From positions 1-21,839 of IMG/VR virus record IMGVR_UViG_3300028780_000161: a DNA stretch of 21,839 nucleotides, one strand, 5' to 3'. The notes beneath the pieces were generated by a model. The model ran no database searches. It was not told the origin of the DNA and saw nothing but the letters and a program-made list of their open reading frames with translations. A program made the translations under genes and the position numbers. Below are positions 1-6,414 of this stretch, piece after piece (position 1 is the first letter of the stretch; each line of letters starts with the position of its first letter). The stretch is from a virus.

Positions 1-233
1 AGAGTCGCGGTCCCAGACCTGCACAAACGATATAGTTCAACGTCGTCTTCTTCATAGGCGACGATCATGCTCATGTTTGTTGGGAACTTAGGTGTCGGGA
101 GAGCGCCGCCGCGGGCCACGGCTTCCAGCGTAATCGGATCGGCCTTGCGCATCCGTTCGAAGTTGCTTGGCTCAATGATAACGATCAGAAACGTCTGGTT
201 AATTTTCTCGACGTCGATCATGGTGCAGATCAT
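1..233 (-). CDS. Hypothetical phage protein, C-terminus beyond the window
   Basis: An open frame starts with ATG at 233 and continues without a stop to the left edge, giving at least 77 residues beginning MICTMIDVEKINQTF. The start overlaps the stop of the upstream zinc-ribbon gene by four bases (ATGA), the junction type used throughout this genome, which supports both the frame and the start. The N-terminal part alternates hydrophobic and charged residues (FLIVIIEPSNFERM) as in a small alpha/beta fold, followed by an acidic stretch (YEEDDVELY). I do not recognise a family. It is the last visible gene of the leftward cluster that begins with the C2H2 finger gene. Confidence 0.6.
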   Translation of the reverse strand, partial: MICTMIDVEKINQTFLIVIIEPSNFERMRKADPITLEAVARGGALPTPKFPTNMSMIVAYEEDDVELYRLCRSGTAT

Positions 234-481
234 GTTTCCTTCTCCGCCAGCTTCACCACGCATTCAAGGCACACCACTTGCGCCCCTGGGCTCTGCTTCA
301 TCATTTTCATTCCATCTGAGAGATACACTCGTTGCCCGCAGCGCTCGCAGGGAAACGGCTGAGACCCTTGTACTTCAAGCACGCTGCCAACGATGTAATC
401 GACCTGGGTTTCCGAGGTCACCGGAAGACTGTTCTCGCGAATGAACTTTCTAGCCTCGTCAATAGAGCGCTCGTCAGTCAT
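230..481 (-). CDS. Small zinc-ribbon protein, function unknown
   Basis: This 83-residue protein (MTDERSIDEARKF...) carries two CxxC pairs, C45/C48 (CERC) and C71/C74 (CLEC), spaced as in a zinc ribbon, ahead of a short charged C-terminus. The frame is open further upstream, but ATG at 481 is preferred because its first four bases overlap the stop of the gene before it. Its own stop overlaps the next start in the same way. The function is unknown. The zinc-binding assignment rests only on the cysteine spacing. It could bind nucleic acid or a host protein. Confidence 0.65.
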   Translation of the reverse strand: MTDERSIDEARKFIRENSLPVTSETQVDYIVGSVLEVQGSQPFPCERCGQRVYLSDGMKMMKQSPGAQVVCLECVVKLAEKET

Positions 482-726
482 AGCCCAGTACCAAGCAGTT
501 CCTTCCGCAGCAGCGCACTGTTGACCATCATCATGGCCTTCTCCTGATAGATCCGAGCCATCTCCATCGTCAGCCACAGCAGGCTTTCGACGCTGCCGTC
601 TGTGTCGCGCAGAATGATGTGCTCGGCAGACGCAACGGCTCGCGTCACAATATCGGCGCGGAGCCGTTCGCTTGCGTCTCGCTGCTCGGCGGTCAGTCTC
701 CTCAAGGTATCGCCATCAGCAGTCAT
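478..726 (-). CDS. Hypothetical helical protein
   Basis: This 82-residue protein starts with ATG at 726 in an ATGA overlap with the gene before it and ends overlapping the next gene. The composition suggests two or three alpha helices: a charged one (LRRLTAEQRDASERLRADI) and a methionine-rich one (WLTMEMARIYQEKAMMMV). No cysteines, transmembrane segment or catalytic motif is visible and I do not recognise the family. The unbroken chain of four-base overlaps on both sides is the main evidence that it is translated. Confidence 0.6.
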   Translation of the reverse strand: MTADGDTLRRLTAEQRDASERLRADIVTRAVASAEHIILRDTDGSVESLLWLTMEMARIYQEKAMMMVNSALLRKELLGTGL

Positions 727-869
727 TGCGGTCGCGGTCTGTGGTGGGCGTCTACTTCATGCATGGCGAGCCAACGCCATCGATTCCAAGGGTGGACACT
801 CCGCGGAGGAGGCTCCCCGCAATGTGGACAGAGAATGCTCACACCGGCGTGCCTACCGACGCGTTTCAC
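723..869 (-). CDS. Very small Cys/His-rich protein
   Basis: The stop overlaps the ATG of the next gene (ATGA), so a gene in this frame is likely, but the start is uncertain. GTG at 869 gives 48 residues and a 17-bp overlap with the finger gene. ATG at 920 gives 65 residues but a 68-bp overlap. GTG at 842 gives 39. The core holds CPHCG near the N-terminus and a HEVDAHH cluster near the C-terminus, which could make one zinc site. The function is unknown. Longer versions of this frame overlap the finger gene extensively and are unlikely. Confidence 0.45.
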   Translation of the reverse strand: MKRVGRHAGVSILCPHCGEPPPRSVHPWNRWRWLAMHEVDAHHRPRPQ

Positions 870-1347
870 GAAGAAGTAGCTCAGCGCATTCCCTGGTGAA
901 CTGCTTTGTAATGTAGCCATGCTCTTCCGCAAAATGGCGTAGGAACTCTTTGACAGACCCGATTGCAAGCGCGTGAGCGACTGCGGAAAGGGCTGCGGAA
1001 ACTGAAGCGGGTGACGAGTACTGCTGGGCGGGGTCGGTGCCGTTGGTTTGCGTGCTAGTTGCGCTCTCATGATTGGGGACAGTCTCCAGACTTGTTGATG
1101 ATTTTTTCTGATGGGCAGTGCCTGATATGTGGTGCTTGAAGCGGCGGTGTCTGCCGAGGTGCGCGGGGCTCTTGAAGTCGTCTTGGCCGCACTCTCTGCA
1201 GACGAGTGTGAGTTCCGTGGACGGTGTGGCTGGTTGTGAATTGCGATGCATCCTTGCTACGTGGATGTTCAGCCCTCGTTCACCCGCGAAACGGTCTGGG
1301 CAAATGGAGCATTGAAAGCGGAGTCTGACTTGCGGTTGGGGACTCAT
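853..1347 (-). CDS. C2H2 zinc-finger protein, probable DNA-binding protein
   Basis: This 164-residue protein has two classical fingers: C13-x2-C16-x12-H29-x4-H34 and C50-x2-C53-x13-H67-x4-H72. A Ser/Thr/Gln-rich linker (about 75-120) and a helical C-terminal segment follow. C2H2 fingers usually bind DNA. Two fingers with eukaryote-like spacing are uncommon in bacteria but do occur in phages. It is the first gene of the leftward cluster, facing the ribbon-helix-helix gene across a 159-bp control region, so a regulatory role is plausible. An AGGAGG sits about 15 bases before ATG 1347, longer than ideal spacing. No closer start exists in this frame. Confidence 0.7.
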   Translation of the reverse strand: MSPQPQVRLRFQCSICPDRFAGERGLNIHVARMHRNSQPATPSTELTLVCRECGQDDFKSPAHLGRHRRFKHHISGTAHQKKSSTSLETVPNHESATSTQTNGTDPAQQYSSPASVSAALSAVAHALAIGSVKEFLRHFAEEHGYITKQFTRECAELLLRETRR

Positions 1348-1506
1348 TGGGGTGCTCTGAGGACCTCCTTATGGGTGTTTCATGCGTTTCACTGTGGTTT
1401 GCGTGCCATCAAAGGTGACCTACTGTTGCGAAAAAATCAGTCTACCCCAATAAGGGGTCTATTTGACATCATTAAGGGGGTTTAATGTGGGGCCAAAAGG
1501 GGCACA
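1348..1506. promoter_or_regulatory. Divergent control region with three AAGGGG direct repeats
   Basis: This gap separates the leftward finger gene from the rightward ribbon-helix-helix gene. AAGGGG occurs at 1452-1457, 1474-1479 and 1497-1502, that is at 22- and 23-bp steps, close to two helical turns. This would place bound proteins on one DNA face. The first copy is also the right arm of a short hairpin (CCCC-5-GGGG, 1445-1457). TTGACA lies at 1463-1468, but no good -10 box follows at standard spacing. The third copy also sits where a Shine-Dalgarno would for ATG 1507. Operator function is inferred. Confidence 0.4.
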
Positions 1507-1758
1507 ATGTGTGTATCATACCAACTCAGGGACAGGGGTAGTCTGTTGCCCTGCAGGGACACGCGCCTTAACATTGGCGATGTGGCTAAGATTCCAACGA
1601 AGTCCCCGAGCGCGCACGCCATCAAGCTTCGGCTACCTGCAGATTTGGTGGCCAAGATTGACGAGGAAGCGGAGAAGCTGTTCCAGCCAAGGAACGGCGT
1701 AATCGTTCGGGCAATAACGGACTTCCTGGAAAGTCGCAATCCCAGCACCAACGGCTAA
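1507..1758 (+). CDS. Ribbon-helix-helix (CopG/Arc-type) regulator
   Basis: The C-terminal half (residues about 37-78) fits a ribbon-helix-helix DNA-binding domain: a beta strand of alternating residues (AIKLRLP), a first helix (ADLVAKIDEEAEKL) and a second helix beginning RNGVIVRAITDFL. Such proteins are dimeric repressors or activators that insert the paired strand into the major groove, and in phages often control their own operon. ATG 1507 gives 83 residues with AAGGGG five bases upstream. GTG 1582 would give a more typical 58-residue protein. It is the first rightward gene, next to three direct repeats that could be its operator (inference). Confidence 0.65.
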   Translation: MCVSYQLRDRGSLLPCRDTRLNIGDVAKIPTKSPSAHAIKLRLPADLVAKIDEEAEKLFQPRNGVIVRAITDFLESRNPSTNG

Positions 1759-1852
1759 AACCGGCCGCCCATTTCCCCGACCACGCGCCGCCACCCGAGA
1801 GATGTGCGCTCTCTCGCGTTTAGGCGTTGGTGTCGTCGTTGGATGGGTTTCT

Positions 1853-2086
1853 ATGATGCTCGATACCGTAACCACGGCCGCCATTGATCGCGCTATCGGG
1901 CGCCAGGCGCAGTTGCAGTTCGACCGTGAACGGTTCGCCTACGTCTGCGGTGAGTCTAAGGAGTTCATCGAGTACATCGAGATGCTGACCGGCGAGCTGT
2001 TACTGGGAAAGACGGCCATACAAGCGGCGTTGGCGTCCGCGATCACCCTGGGCATCGAGATAGGCATTGCCTTGAGGGAGCAGTGA
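1853..2086 (+). CDS. Hypothetical helical protein
   Basis: From ATG 1853 this is a 77-residue protein. An in-frame ATG at 1802 would add 17 residues containing a hydrophobic run (VGVVVGWV). Neither start has a strong Shine-Dalgarno. The body looks alpha-helical and ends in an Ala/Ile/Leu-rich helix (IQAALASAITLGIEIGIAL) that may be amphipathic or membrane-associated. I recognise no family. The stop overlaps the GTG of the DUF3846-like gene, so it belongs to the rightward accessory operon. Confidence 0.5.
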   Translation: MMLDTVTTAAIDRAIGRQAQLQFDRERFAYVCGESKEFIEYIEMLTGELLLGKTAIQAALASAITLGIEIGIALREQ

Positions 2087-2388
2087 CAGACGAACCGCCA
2101 AGTGTGCCGCGCATTTTGCACGCGGACGGGCGGATCGAGTATGTGATGCCAGCCAACGGCAAGATGTTCACGCTGCCGGAGCTGCAAGCAATAGTCGGTG
2201 GCTACATAGAAATGGCGCGAACGAATGGGGAACTGGTGATGATCCTGAATGAAGAGGGAAAGCTAAAAGGACTAAAGACGAACCTCTTTGCCACCGCACT
2301 CTACCGCTACCGTTCAGCTGATTATATTGTGGGCGACGTGCTGCTGGTGGAGCTAGGCTTTCTTGAGGGTGATGACGATGACGGATGA
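2083..2388 (+). CDS. DUF3846-like phage protein
   Basis: This 101-residue protein starts at GTG 2083 in a GTGA overlap with the previous stop. The central part (MPANGKMFTLPELQAIVGGYIE, then a NEEGKLKGL stretch, an N..AT motif and DYIVGDVLLVE) closely follows the pattern of the DUF3846 family. These are small phage and plasmid proteins with conserved LQ..VGG.IE, NEEGKL and D.IvGdv elements. Molecular function is not established for the family. The C-terminus is acidic (GDDDDG). Assignment is by recalled motif pattern. Confidence 0.7.
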   Translation: MTDEPPSVPRILHADGRIEYVMPANGKMFTLPELQAIVGGYIEMARTNGELVMILNEEGKLKGLKTNLFATALYRYRSADYIVGDVLLVELGFLEGDDDDG

Positions 2389-2992
2389 GTCATTCCTGCC
2401 TGAGATAAACGAGATCATCGACCGCTTGGCGCGCCGCATAGAAGCGCGCACCCGCGCCGTTGTAGACGTGGACTTCATCGCTGCCGGCGCCGCCGAGCAC
2501 TGGCAAAAGAATGAAGTGGATCTATACATCTGTGAATCGCCAGCCTGGGCTGAGTTCAAAGAAGCATACGCGGCCGGTGTACTTATGCGGGATCACAGCA
2601 AGACCCATGGCCGATGGAACGGCTACGCCCGGTTCCCTAAGTTGCCCGGTGTTCTCCCAGGGCGTGAGGGGATCTACACATACGTGCCTGTCCATGGCGG
2701 CATAACGTTCTTTCAAGAATGGGCAGATGGGTCAGTCACCTACGGCTTTGACTGTGGCCATCTTTGGTCGCATGAGTCACCTATCAAGGAACTGGGATGG
2801 GTCCGTTTAGAAACAGAGAGCATGGCGCGAGGAATACAAATCGCAGGACGCTTCGAGCGCTTCTATCTCAACGCCGGTGATGATAATGAGAAGAAGGCCA
2901 GGGTGCTCGGTCGCATGGGTAAGTTTCTTCCGGTCGAGGACATCCGATCCAATCTCGGAATCGTGATTAACCTACTCAAAGGTGAGCTATGA
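2378..2992 (+). CDS. Conserved phage protein with GGI-T/FDC motif region
   Basis: ATG 2378 is chosen (204 residues) because GAGGG lies eight bases upstream. TTG 2363 and ATG 2372 are in frame too. The middle (about residues 90-165) contains YTYVPVHGGITF and then a YGFDCGHLW stretch. This pattern recurs in many phage proteins annotated only as hypothetical, with a conserved VHGG-T segment followed by a FDC-H segment. The conserved H, D and C residues could bind metal, but no activity is established. It overlaps the DUF3846-like gene upstream, and its stop overlaps the next start (ATGA). Confidence 0.65.
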   Translation: MTDESFLPEINEIIDRLARRIEARTRAVVDVDFIAAGAAEHWQKNEVDLYICESPAWAEFKEAYAAGVLMRDHSKTHGRWNGYARFPKLPGVLPGREGIYTYVPVHGGITFFQEWADGSVTYGFDCGHLWSHESPIKELGWVRLETESMARGIQIAGRFERFYLNAGDDNEKKARVLGRMGKFLPVEDIRSNLGIVINLLKGEL

Positions 2993-3294
2993 AGGAGCGC
3001 ATCTGGTGGGCGCTGTGCGGCTTCTGCGTGGTATACACGGTTGTCGATTTTACCGTGTGGATTCTTAAGGCGAACGGAATAGTCATCAGGGCATCCTCCT
3101 ATTGGCCTGGGTTATTGTGCGGCGTGGGCGGGTTCGCGATGGGGGCTGTCGTGCGTCGTTTCGAGAAGTTAAGGCGATCCAGAGCCATGTTTAAGAATCT
3201 CGATTACGAGGGCACAGGCTGGCCTCCGCTTACAAGGCCGCTCCCACCGCCGCCGCCTGCACCTCCGCCACCAGTGAAGCGGGAGCAGCCATGA
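2989..3294 (+). CDS. Small membrane protein with proline-rich tail
   Basis: This 101-residue protein shows two hydrophobic segments, about residues 5-28 (WWALCGFCVVYTVVDFTVWIL) and 38-54 (YWPGLLCGVGGFAMGAVV). A basic stretch (RRFEKLRRSR) predicts a cytoplasmic C-terminal half by the positive-inside rule. The tail is strikingly proline-rich (residues about 80-96). It is joined by ATGA overlaps on both sides. The function is unknown. A holin role is unlikely given its place among early accessory genes far from the lysozyme. Confidence 0.6.
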   Translation: MKERIWWALCGFCVVYTVVDFTVWILKANGIVIRASSYWPGLLCGVGGFAMGAVVRRFEKLRRSRAMFKNLDYEGTGWPPLTRPLPPPPPAPPPPVKREQP

Positions 3295-3914
3295 GTACAC
3301 CTGACTGCGCACGGTGCCGCGAAATCCAAGACGGCGGCAGGCAGGTTTACATCGTCAAGGGCGAACTGGGCGAGTATCTCTTCGACGTGCAGCAGGCGCG
3401 AAGCGCTGTCGGAGACGGCCGCCATGTTAGCCAGGTCGTGCCCGACTGGATGATGGAGCGACTGCTGGCGGTCAACGAGGAGCACTGCCCAGAGCATCTG
3501 GACCACGTTGACCCGACAGTTCCCGGCATTCTCGGTCAGCGCCTGGGCGGCGTCTGTCTCATCGACGGCAACCACCGCGCGCGACGATGCATGCGCGACG
3601 GGCTTCCGTTCCACTGCTACATCCTCAGCCTGCCTGAAAGCATGAGTTGCCTCATCTACACGGAGCAGACCGACTTTACGCCTGAGCTGATGGCGCGTGA
3701 ACTGCGCGGCATGCTAATGAACAATCCTCAGATTGAGAAGATGGACATTGTGCTCGACGTGACCGACGACGGAAACGAAAGCGAATGCGAAGCCGCGGTA
3801 AGAGCGTGCCTTACGGAACAAGAAAACGCCCGTCTCGGAATCACTTGCCAGCGAAAGGGAGTACGTCATGAGAAACGTCCGACTCGGCAAAGGGATCATG
3901 GCATTGAATTGTGA
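3291..3914 (+). CDS. ParB/sulfiredoxin-fold-like phage protein
   Basis: This 207-residue protein carries a conserved core around residues 72-112: an HVDPTVPGI stretch, then LIDGNHRARRCMRDGLPF. The DGNHRA-R element resembles the G-(N/H)-H-R motif of the ParB N-terminal nuclease-like fold. Stand-alone phage proteins of this type are known but mostly without proven function. A CxxC (C7/C10) lies at the N-terminus. The C-terminal 60 residues look divergent and basic at the very end. It could bind nucleotide or DNA. The overlap with its neighbours is the usual ATGA type. Confidence 0.6.
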   Translation: MSTPDCARCREIQDGGRQVYIVKGELGEYLFDVQQARSAVGDGRHVSQVVPDWMMERLLAVNEEHCPEHLDHVDPTVPGILGQRLGGVCLIDGNHRARRCMRDGLPFHCYILSLPESMSCLIYTEQTDFTPELMARELRGMLMNNPQIEKMDIVLDVTDDGNESECEAAVRACLTEQENARLGITCQRKGVRHEKRPTRQRDHGIEL

Positions 3915-3939
3915 GAAAGGTGGAAACGTCCATGCCTGA
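3868..3939 (+). CDS. Possible 23-residue micro-ORF
   Basis: A short frame, MRNVRLGKGIMALNCEKGG followed by NVHA, starts at ATG 3868 six bases after GGGAG, a better Shine-Dalgarno than many neighbours have. It spans the junction between the ParB-like gene and the next gene in a different frame and ends inside the following gene. It may be a translated leader or coupling peptide, or chance. No homology can be claimed. Confidence 0.2.
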   Translation: MRNVRLGKGIMALNCEKGGNVHA

Positions 3940-4237
3940 GCTAACAGAGTTGCTGTACTCCACCGACACCAGCGGACCCTTCAAGCTGTACATCCTCGAC
4001 GAGGATGGGTATCACAGCGGCGGCCAGTGGTTCAATTACACGATCCGGTATCCAGACGAGGAGATCACGGTCGCGGCCGCCAAGCAACTTAGCGATGGTG
4101 CGGTGGCCAGGGGCCGGGAGGTGCGTATATGCGACGGCGGCGACTGGCTAGTGTTCCACTCTGTTGACGGCCGCCAGCTTCACCCGGCGCCTGGGATTGA
4201 CTTCTGGGTCAGGTTGAGCGACGGAGGCCAATCGTGA
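3932..4237 (+). CDS. Hypothetical protein
   Basis: ATG 3932 (101 residues) is preferred to GTG 3911 because AAAGGTGG lies about eight bases upstream, although GTG 3911 makes a GTGA overlap with the preceding stop. The sequence reads like a small beta-rich domain (FKLYILDEDGYHSGGQWFNY, then WLVFHSVDGRQLH) with many aromatic and glycine residues and no cysteine cluster. I do not recognise the family. It is coupled to the next gene by a GTGA overlap. Confidence 0.55.
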   Translation: MPELTELLYSTDTSGPFKLYILDEDGYHSGGQWFNYTIRYPDEEITVAAAKQLSDGAVARGREVRICDGGDWLVFHSVDGRQLHPAPGIDFWVRLSDGGQS

Positions 4238-4623
4238 ATTACAGCTTTGGGCCTGAGCGGCATCCGGACTTTCGTTGGTTGCCAACCCCTGTTGGCAAGG
4301 TCTGTAGCTGGTGCGTGGAATCTATCGATGTCCAAGATACTGGCTTTGCGATCCGCACCATGACTCCAGACGGGCGGTGGCGATGTGAGGTTACTTCAGG
4401 GGTGCTGGAGATAGACGGCGGTTTCTATGTGGTGCAGCACTTAGAGTGCCACCTACGCGGGGTTATTGGTAGCGCGGCGCATGTCCAGCGCCGTTGCTCC
4501 TGCTATGTGCCTGGGGCAACGGAAACAGACGATCCAGGCCTAACGCGCCGGCAGGCGGCTGCTCTCGCAGTCGAGCTGTGGCGGGTGAACAATGGCGCGG
4601 TGCAACCGGCTGCTCAAGAATAA
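4234..4623 (+). CDS. Conserved Cys/His-rich phage protein, probably zinc-binding
   Basis: This 129-residue protein begins at GTG 4234 in a GTGA overlap. It contains CSWC near residues 24-27, HLEC-HLR followed by VIGS-H, then a CSC pair, and ends with a DPGLTRRQAAALA segment. The order CxWC, H-ExC-R, GS--H, CSC, (D)PxLTRRxAA matches a small phage family I have seen only as hypothetical. The cysteines and histidines probably form a structural zinc site. Role unknown. It sits in the rightward accessory operon with other zinc-binding proteins. Confidence 0.6.
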   Translation: MNYSFGPERHPDFRWLPTPVGKVCSWCVESIDVQDTGFAIRTMTPDGRWRCEVTSGVLEIDGGFYVVQHLECHLRGVIGSAAHVQRRCSCYVPGATETDDPGLTRRQAAALAVELWRVNNGAVQPAAQE

Positions 4624-4635
4624 CCGAGGAATATT

Positions 4636-4932
4636 ATGCCGCTGACCTTTACGCTTGACGACGATGACGCCGTGCTGCTCATGATGGCTCTGGGCTTTGC
4701 GACGGCAGCTGCACAGATGGATTTTCCGCCGCTGTATCCGAGGATGGTCGAGCTAACCAATCACGTCATATCGAGCGATCCAAGGTTCATTCCCTACGAG
4801 GTTCCGACCGGCGCGGACACGATCCCGTCGATCACCTGCCCGCGCTGCGGGCGCACCAGCTTCAACCGTGGTGATATCAGGAACCGCTATTGCGGCTACT
4901 GTCATGCGTTTCACTCCGGGAGCACCCAATGA
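4636..4932 (+). CDS. Zinc-ribbon protein
   Basis: This 98-residue protein has a C-terminal zinc ribbon with C68/C71 (CPRC) and C86/C89 (CGYC), including the recurring RxTSxN-GDIRNRYCGYCH spacing. The N-terminal 60 residues look helical. GAGGA six bases before ATG 4636 supports the start. Small ribbons with this CPRCG-TS...RYCG-CH layout recur in phage and bacterial genomes without known function. Its stop overlaps the next start (ATGA). Confidence 0.65.
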   Translation: MPLTFTLDDDDAVLLMMALGFATAAAQMDFPPLYPRMVELTNHVISSDPRFIPYEVPTGADTIPSITCPRCGRTSFNRGDIRNRYCGYCHAFHSGSTQ

Positions 4933-5171
4933 TATTCAAAGGGGGAGACCGTGTGCGCGTTCGCCTGTTCGGTGACACCGCCTGGACCCTTGGGAAGATA
5001 GGTATCGCTTCCGCGAACGGCCGGTCCATCGCTGTCGTGCTCGATGACGTCGTGCGCGCTTCCGGTGGAGTGATAGCGAATGTTCTTCCCTTGTTCCTTG
5101 ACGAGGAACAACGCTTCATCTGCCCGGTGACGTCTGGTATCTACGAGATTGAGCCGATAAACACAGCATGA
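4929..5171 (+). CDS. Small beta-rich (SH3/KOW-like) protein
   Basis: ATG 4929 is chosen for its four-base overlap with the previous stop, giving 80 residues. A longer in-frame version from 4890 would overlap the ribbon gene by 43 bp. The N-terminus, FKGGDRVRVRLFGDTAWTLG, then SIAVVLDDVV, resembles the first strands of SH3-like or KOW barrels, where a GD-V-V element starts the fold. This is only a fold-level guess. The stop overlaps the next gene. Confidence 0.5.
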   Translation: MIFKGGDRVRVRLFGDTAWTLGKIGIASANGRSIAVVLDDVVRASGGVIANVLPLFLDEEQRFICPVTSGIYEIEPINTA

Positions 5172-5389
5172 AAAAACAGTGGATGACAGATCAGTGCTGG
5201 GCGTTTCTGTTCGTGGTGACGGGCTGCGTCATGGCGATAATCTGCAAGCACTACGGGCTCACCGATGCTATCGGCGCCGGCATCGTAGGCGGCGGCCTGA
5301 CAGCGCTCACTAAGGCCGAGGCGAAGCAGCAAAACGTCAACGTCGATCATGTGGATACCTTAACCCAGGGCGAGATCACCAAGCCGTGA
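5168..5389 (+). CDS. Small membrane protein
   Basis: This 73-residue protein has a hydrophobic segment at about residues 12-27 (WAFLFVVTGCVMAIIC) and a second glycine/alanine-rich one at about 33-48 (AIGAGIVGGGLTAL), followed by a polar tail. Size and topology would suit a holin-like or immunity/exclusion protein, but it lies far from the lysozyme and nothing proves either role. It is the last rightward gene of the accessory operon. Its stop lies only two bases from the stop of the convergent gene. Confidence 0.5.
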   Translation: MKKQWMTDQCWAFLFVVTGCVMAIICKHYGLTDAIGAGIVGGGLTALTKAEAKQQNVNVDHVDTLTQGEITKP

Positions 5390-5391
5390 GT

Positions 5392-5577
5392 TCAGCCGCA
5401 AACACGATTTGTTCTCGCAGTCTGGAACCGAGCAGTTCGGCCAATCTTCTTGGAGGAGCGAGAAGGCGCTATCCCCATCTTCATCATTGGCAGCCATTCA
5501 ACATATTCCTCTAACTCGGCGAGGGACATCTCGCCCTCATCGTCATCGAACCCATGCACGGTGTCATCGCTCACCAT
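5392..5577 (-). CDS. Hypothetical small protein, last gene of the leftward operon
   Basis: This 61-residue protein has an acidic N-terminal half (DDDEGEMSLAELEEYVEWL) and a basic C-terminal half. The start overlaps the stop of the gene upstream by seven bases. It ends two bases from the convergent membrane-protein gene, leaving no room for a terminator between the two operons. No family is recognised. Confidence 0.45.
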   Translation of the reverse strand: MVSDDTVHGFDDDEGEMSLAELEEYVEWLPMMKMGIAPSRSSKKIGRTARFQTARTNRVCG

Positions 5578-5732
5578 GAGATTGTAGCCTCAACGCAAGC
5601 GACGAACATCCAGTAAAAGCCGCGCCTAAGATCGCGTGCGTAAAAGTACCCGACACTGGCGCCCACCGCGATGACCACCTGTGCGCAGCCAAACACCTTG
5701 CCGGCATTCCAATTAGAAAAGTGTATGTTCAC
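5571..5732 (-). CDS. Small membrane protein
   Basis: A GTG start at 5732 overlaps the stop of the 59-residue gene (GTGA), giving 53 residues. An in-frame ATG at 5762 would overlap that gene by 34 bp. Two hydrophobic stretches are visible, about residues 15-30 (GCAQVVIAVGASVGYF) and 39-50 (FYWMFVACVEAT), with arginines between them, suggesting a small hairpin membrane protein. Function unknown. Confidence 0.45.
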   Translation of the reverse strand: MNIHFSNWNAGKVFGCAQVVIAVGASVGYFYARDLRRGFYWMFVACVEATISW

Positions 5733-5908
5733 GGTTGAGCGTCTTTCACCCAGCAAGTGCAAATCCCATTCTCGCGATACTCTGCACGCTCACTCTCGTA
5801 GGTATCAAGGTCCAATAACACGACCGGCATCCAAGTGCGGCTAAGCGGCCCCCACACGTAAAGGCGCGGCGCGTCTGTAATTCTATTAGCACTTGAGCCT
5901 AATATCAT
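5729..5908 (-). CDS. Hypothetical 59-residue protein
   Basis: This gene reads MILGSSANRITDAPRLYVWG onward to WVKDAQP. A Shine-Dalgarno GAGGTGG lies directly upstream of ATG 5908. The stop overlaps the GTG of the next gene in the GTGA manner typical here, which makes it credible despite its size. It contains a CTC pair near the C-terminus and an acidic middle (LLDLDTYESERAEY). No family is recognised. Placed among short genes at the end of the leftward operon. Confidence 0.6.
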   Translation of the reverse strand: MILGSSANRITDAPRLYVWGPLSRTWMPVVLLDLDTYESERAEYRENGICTCWVKDAQP

Positions 5909-5951
5909 TCCACCTCAATTCACAAAGGGGTGAAGCCGATCCCGATAAATC

Positions 5952-6206
5952 TCAGTGATCCCCGGCCAGCGAGATCCCGCAACCACGAAGAAAGTTGCGC
6001 AGCTCCTCTGCTCGCAGCATGTGGTAATGAAACTCACGGATGAGAGCCTCCTCCGCGGCATCTGAACGCTCGCTTGCGACCCACTCACGGTCCCTGTCTA
6101 TGGCGGCGAGCTCCTTGCGAAGTGCCCGCTCGGCGGCCGATGGATCAACTGCGCCGCGACAGTCGATGTTGAAGCTGCTACGTTTCTTTGTCCTGGACAC
6201 CGTCAT
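5952..6206 (-). CDS. Hypothetical coiled-coil protein
   Basis: ATG 6206 is chosen because a strong AGGAGAG lies five bases upstream, giving 84 residues. A longer in-frame version from 6245 lacks such a site. After a basic N-terminus (VSRTKKRSS) the rest is strongly helical and charged (AERALRKELAAIDRDREWVASE), with a probable second helix at FHYHMLRAEELRNFL. It lies immediately 3' of array A1 on the transcribed strand. Function unknown. Confidence 0.6.
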   Translation of the reverse strand: MTVSRTKKRSSFNIDCRGAVDPSAAERALRKELAAIDRDREWVASERSDAAEEALIREFHYHMLRAEELRNFLRGCGISLAGDH

Positions 6207-6250
6207 GCTTACTCTCCTTTGCGATCTTTGCCAGGTACGCTGCAAGTCTC

Positions 6251-6414
6251 ACGCTTTGCTCGATTCCTATGGCACTCTCTCGGTTCATGGCTCACTCGGC
6301 AGCGTTGGTGCTTTCACCTTGGATGGTTCACTCATACCAAGCTGGTGCTCTCGGCTAGATTGGTTCACTCGGCTTCAGTGGTGCTCGCGACAAAGATGGT
6401 TGACTCGCGTGTGG
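6251..6414 (-). repeat. TIGR-like array A1 (about 4.5 units)
   Basis: On the plus strand, GGTGCTC-type elements start at 6271, 6307, 6344 and 6380 (steps 36, 37, 36). They alternate with GGYTCACTC-type elements starting at 6289, 6325, 6362 and 6398. Read on the minus strand the unit is GNGAGCACCA, 8 variable bases, GAGTGAACCA, 8 variable bases. The variable blocks differ from unit to unit. The array fills the gap between the Lys/Pro-tailed gene, whose stop is at 6415, and the Shine-Dalgarno region of the coiled-coil gene. It shares its loop-type repeat sequence with distant array A5. Confidence 0.85.

Noticed and set aside
1351-1357. Single GGTGCTC upstream of the C2H2-finger gene
   Set aside because: It matches the edge repeat core but has no partner loop repeat at the right distance, so it is probably chance.
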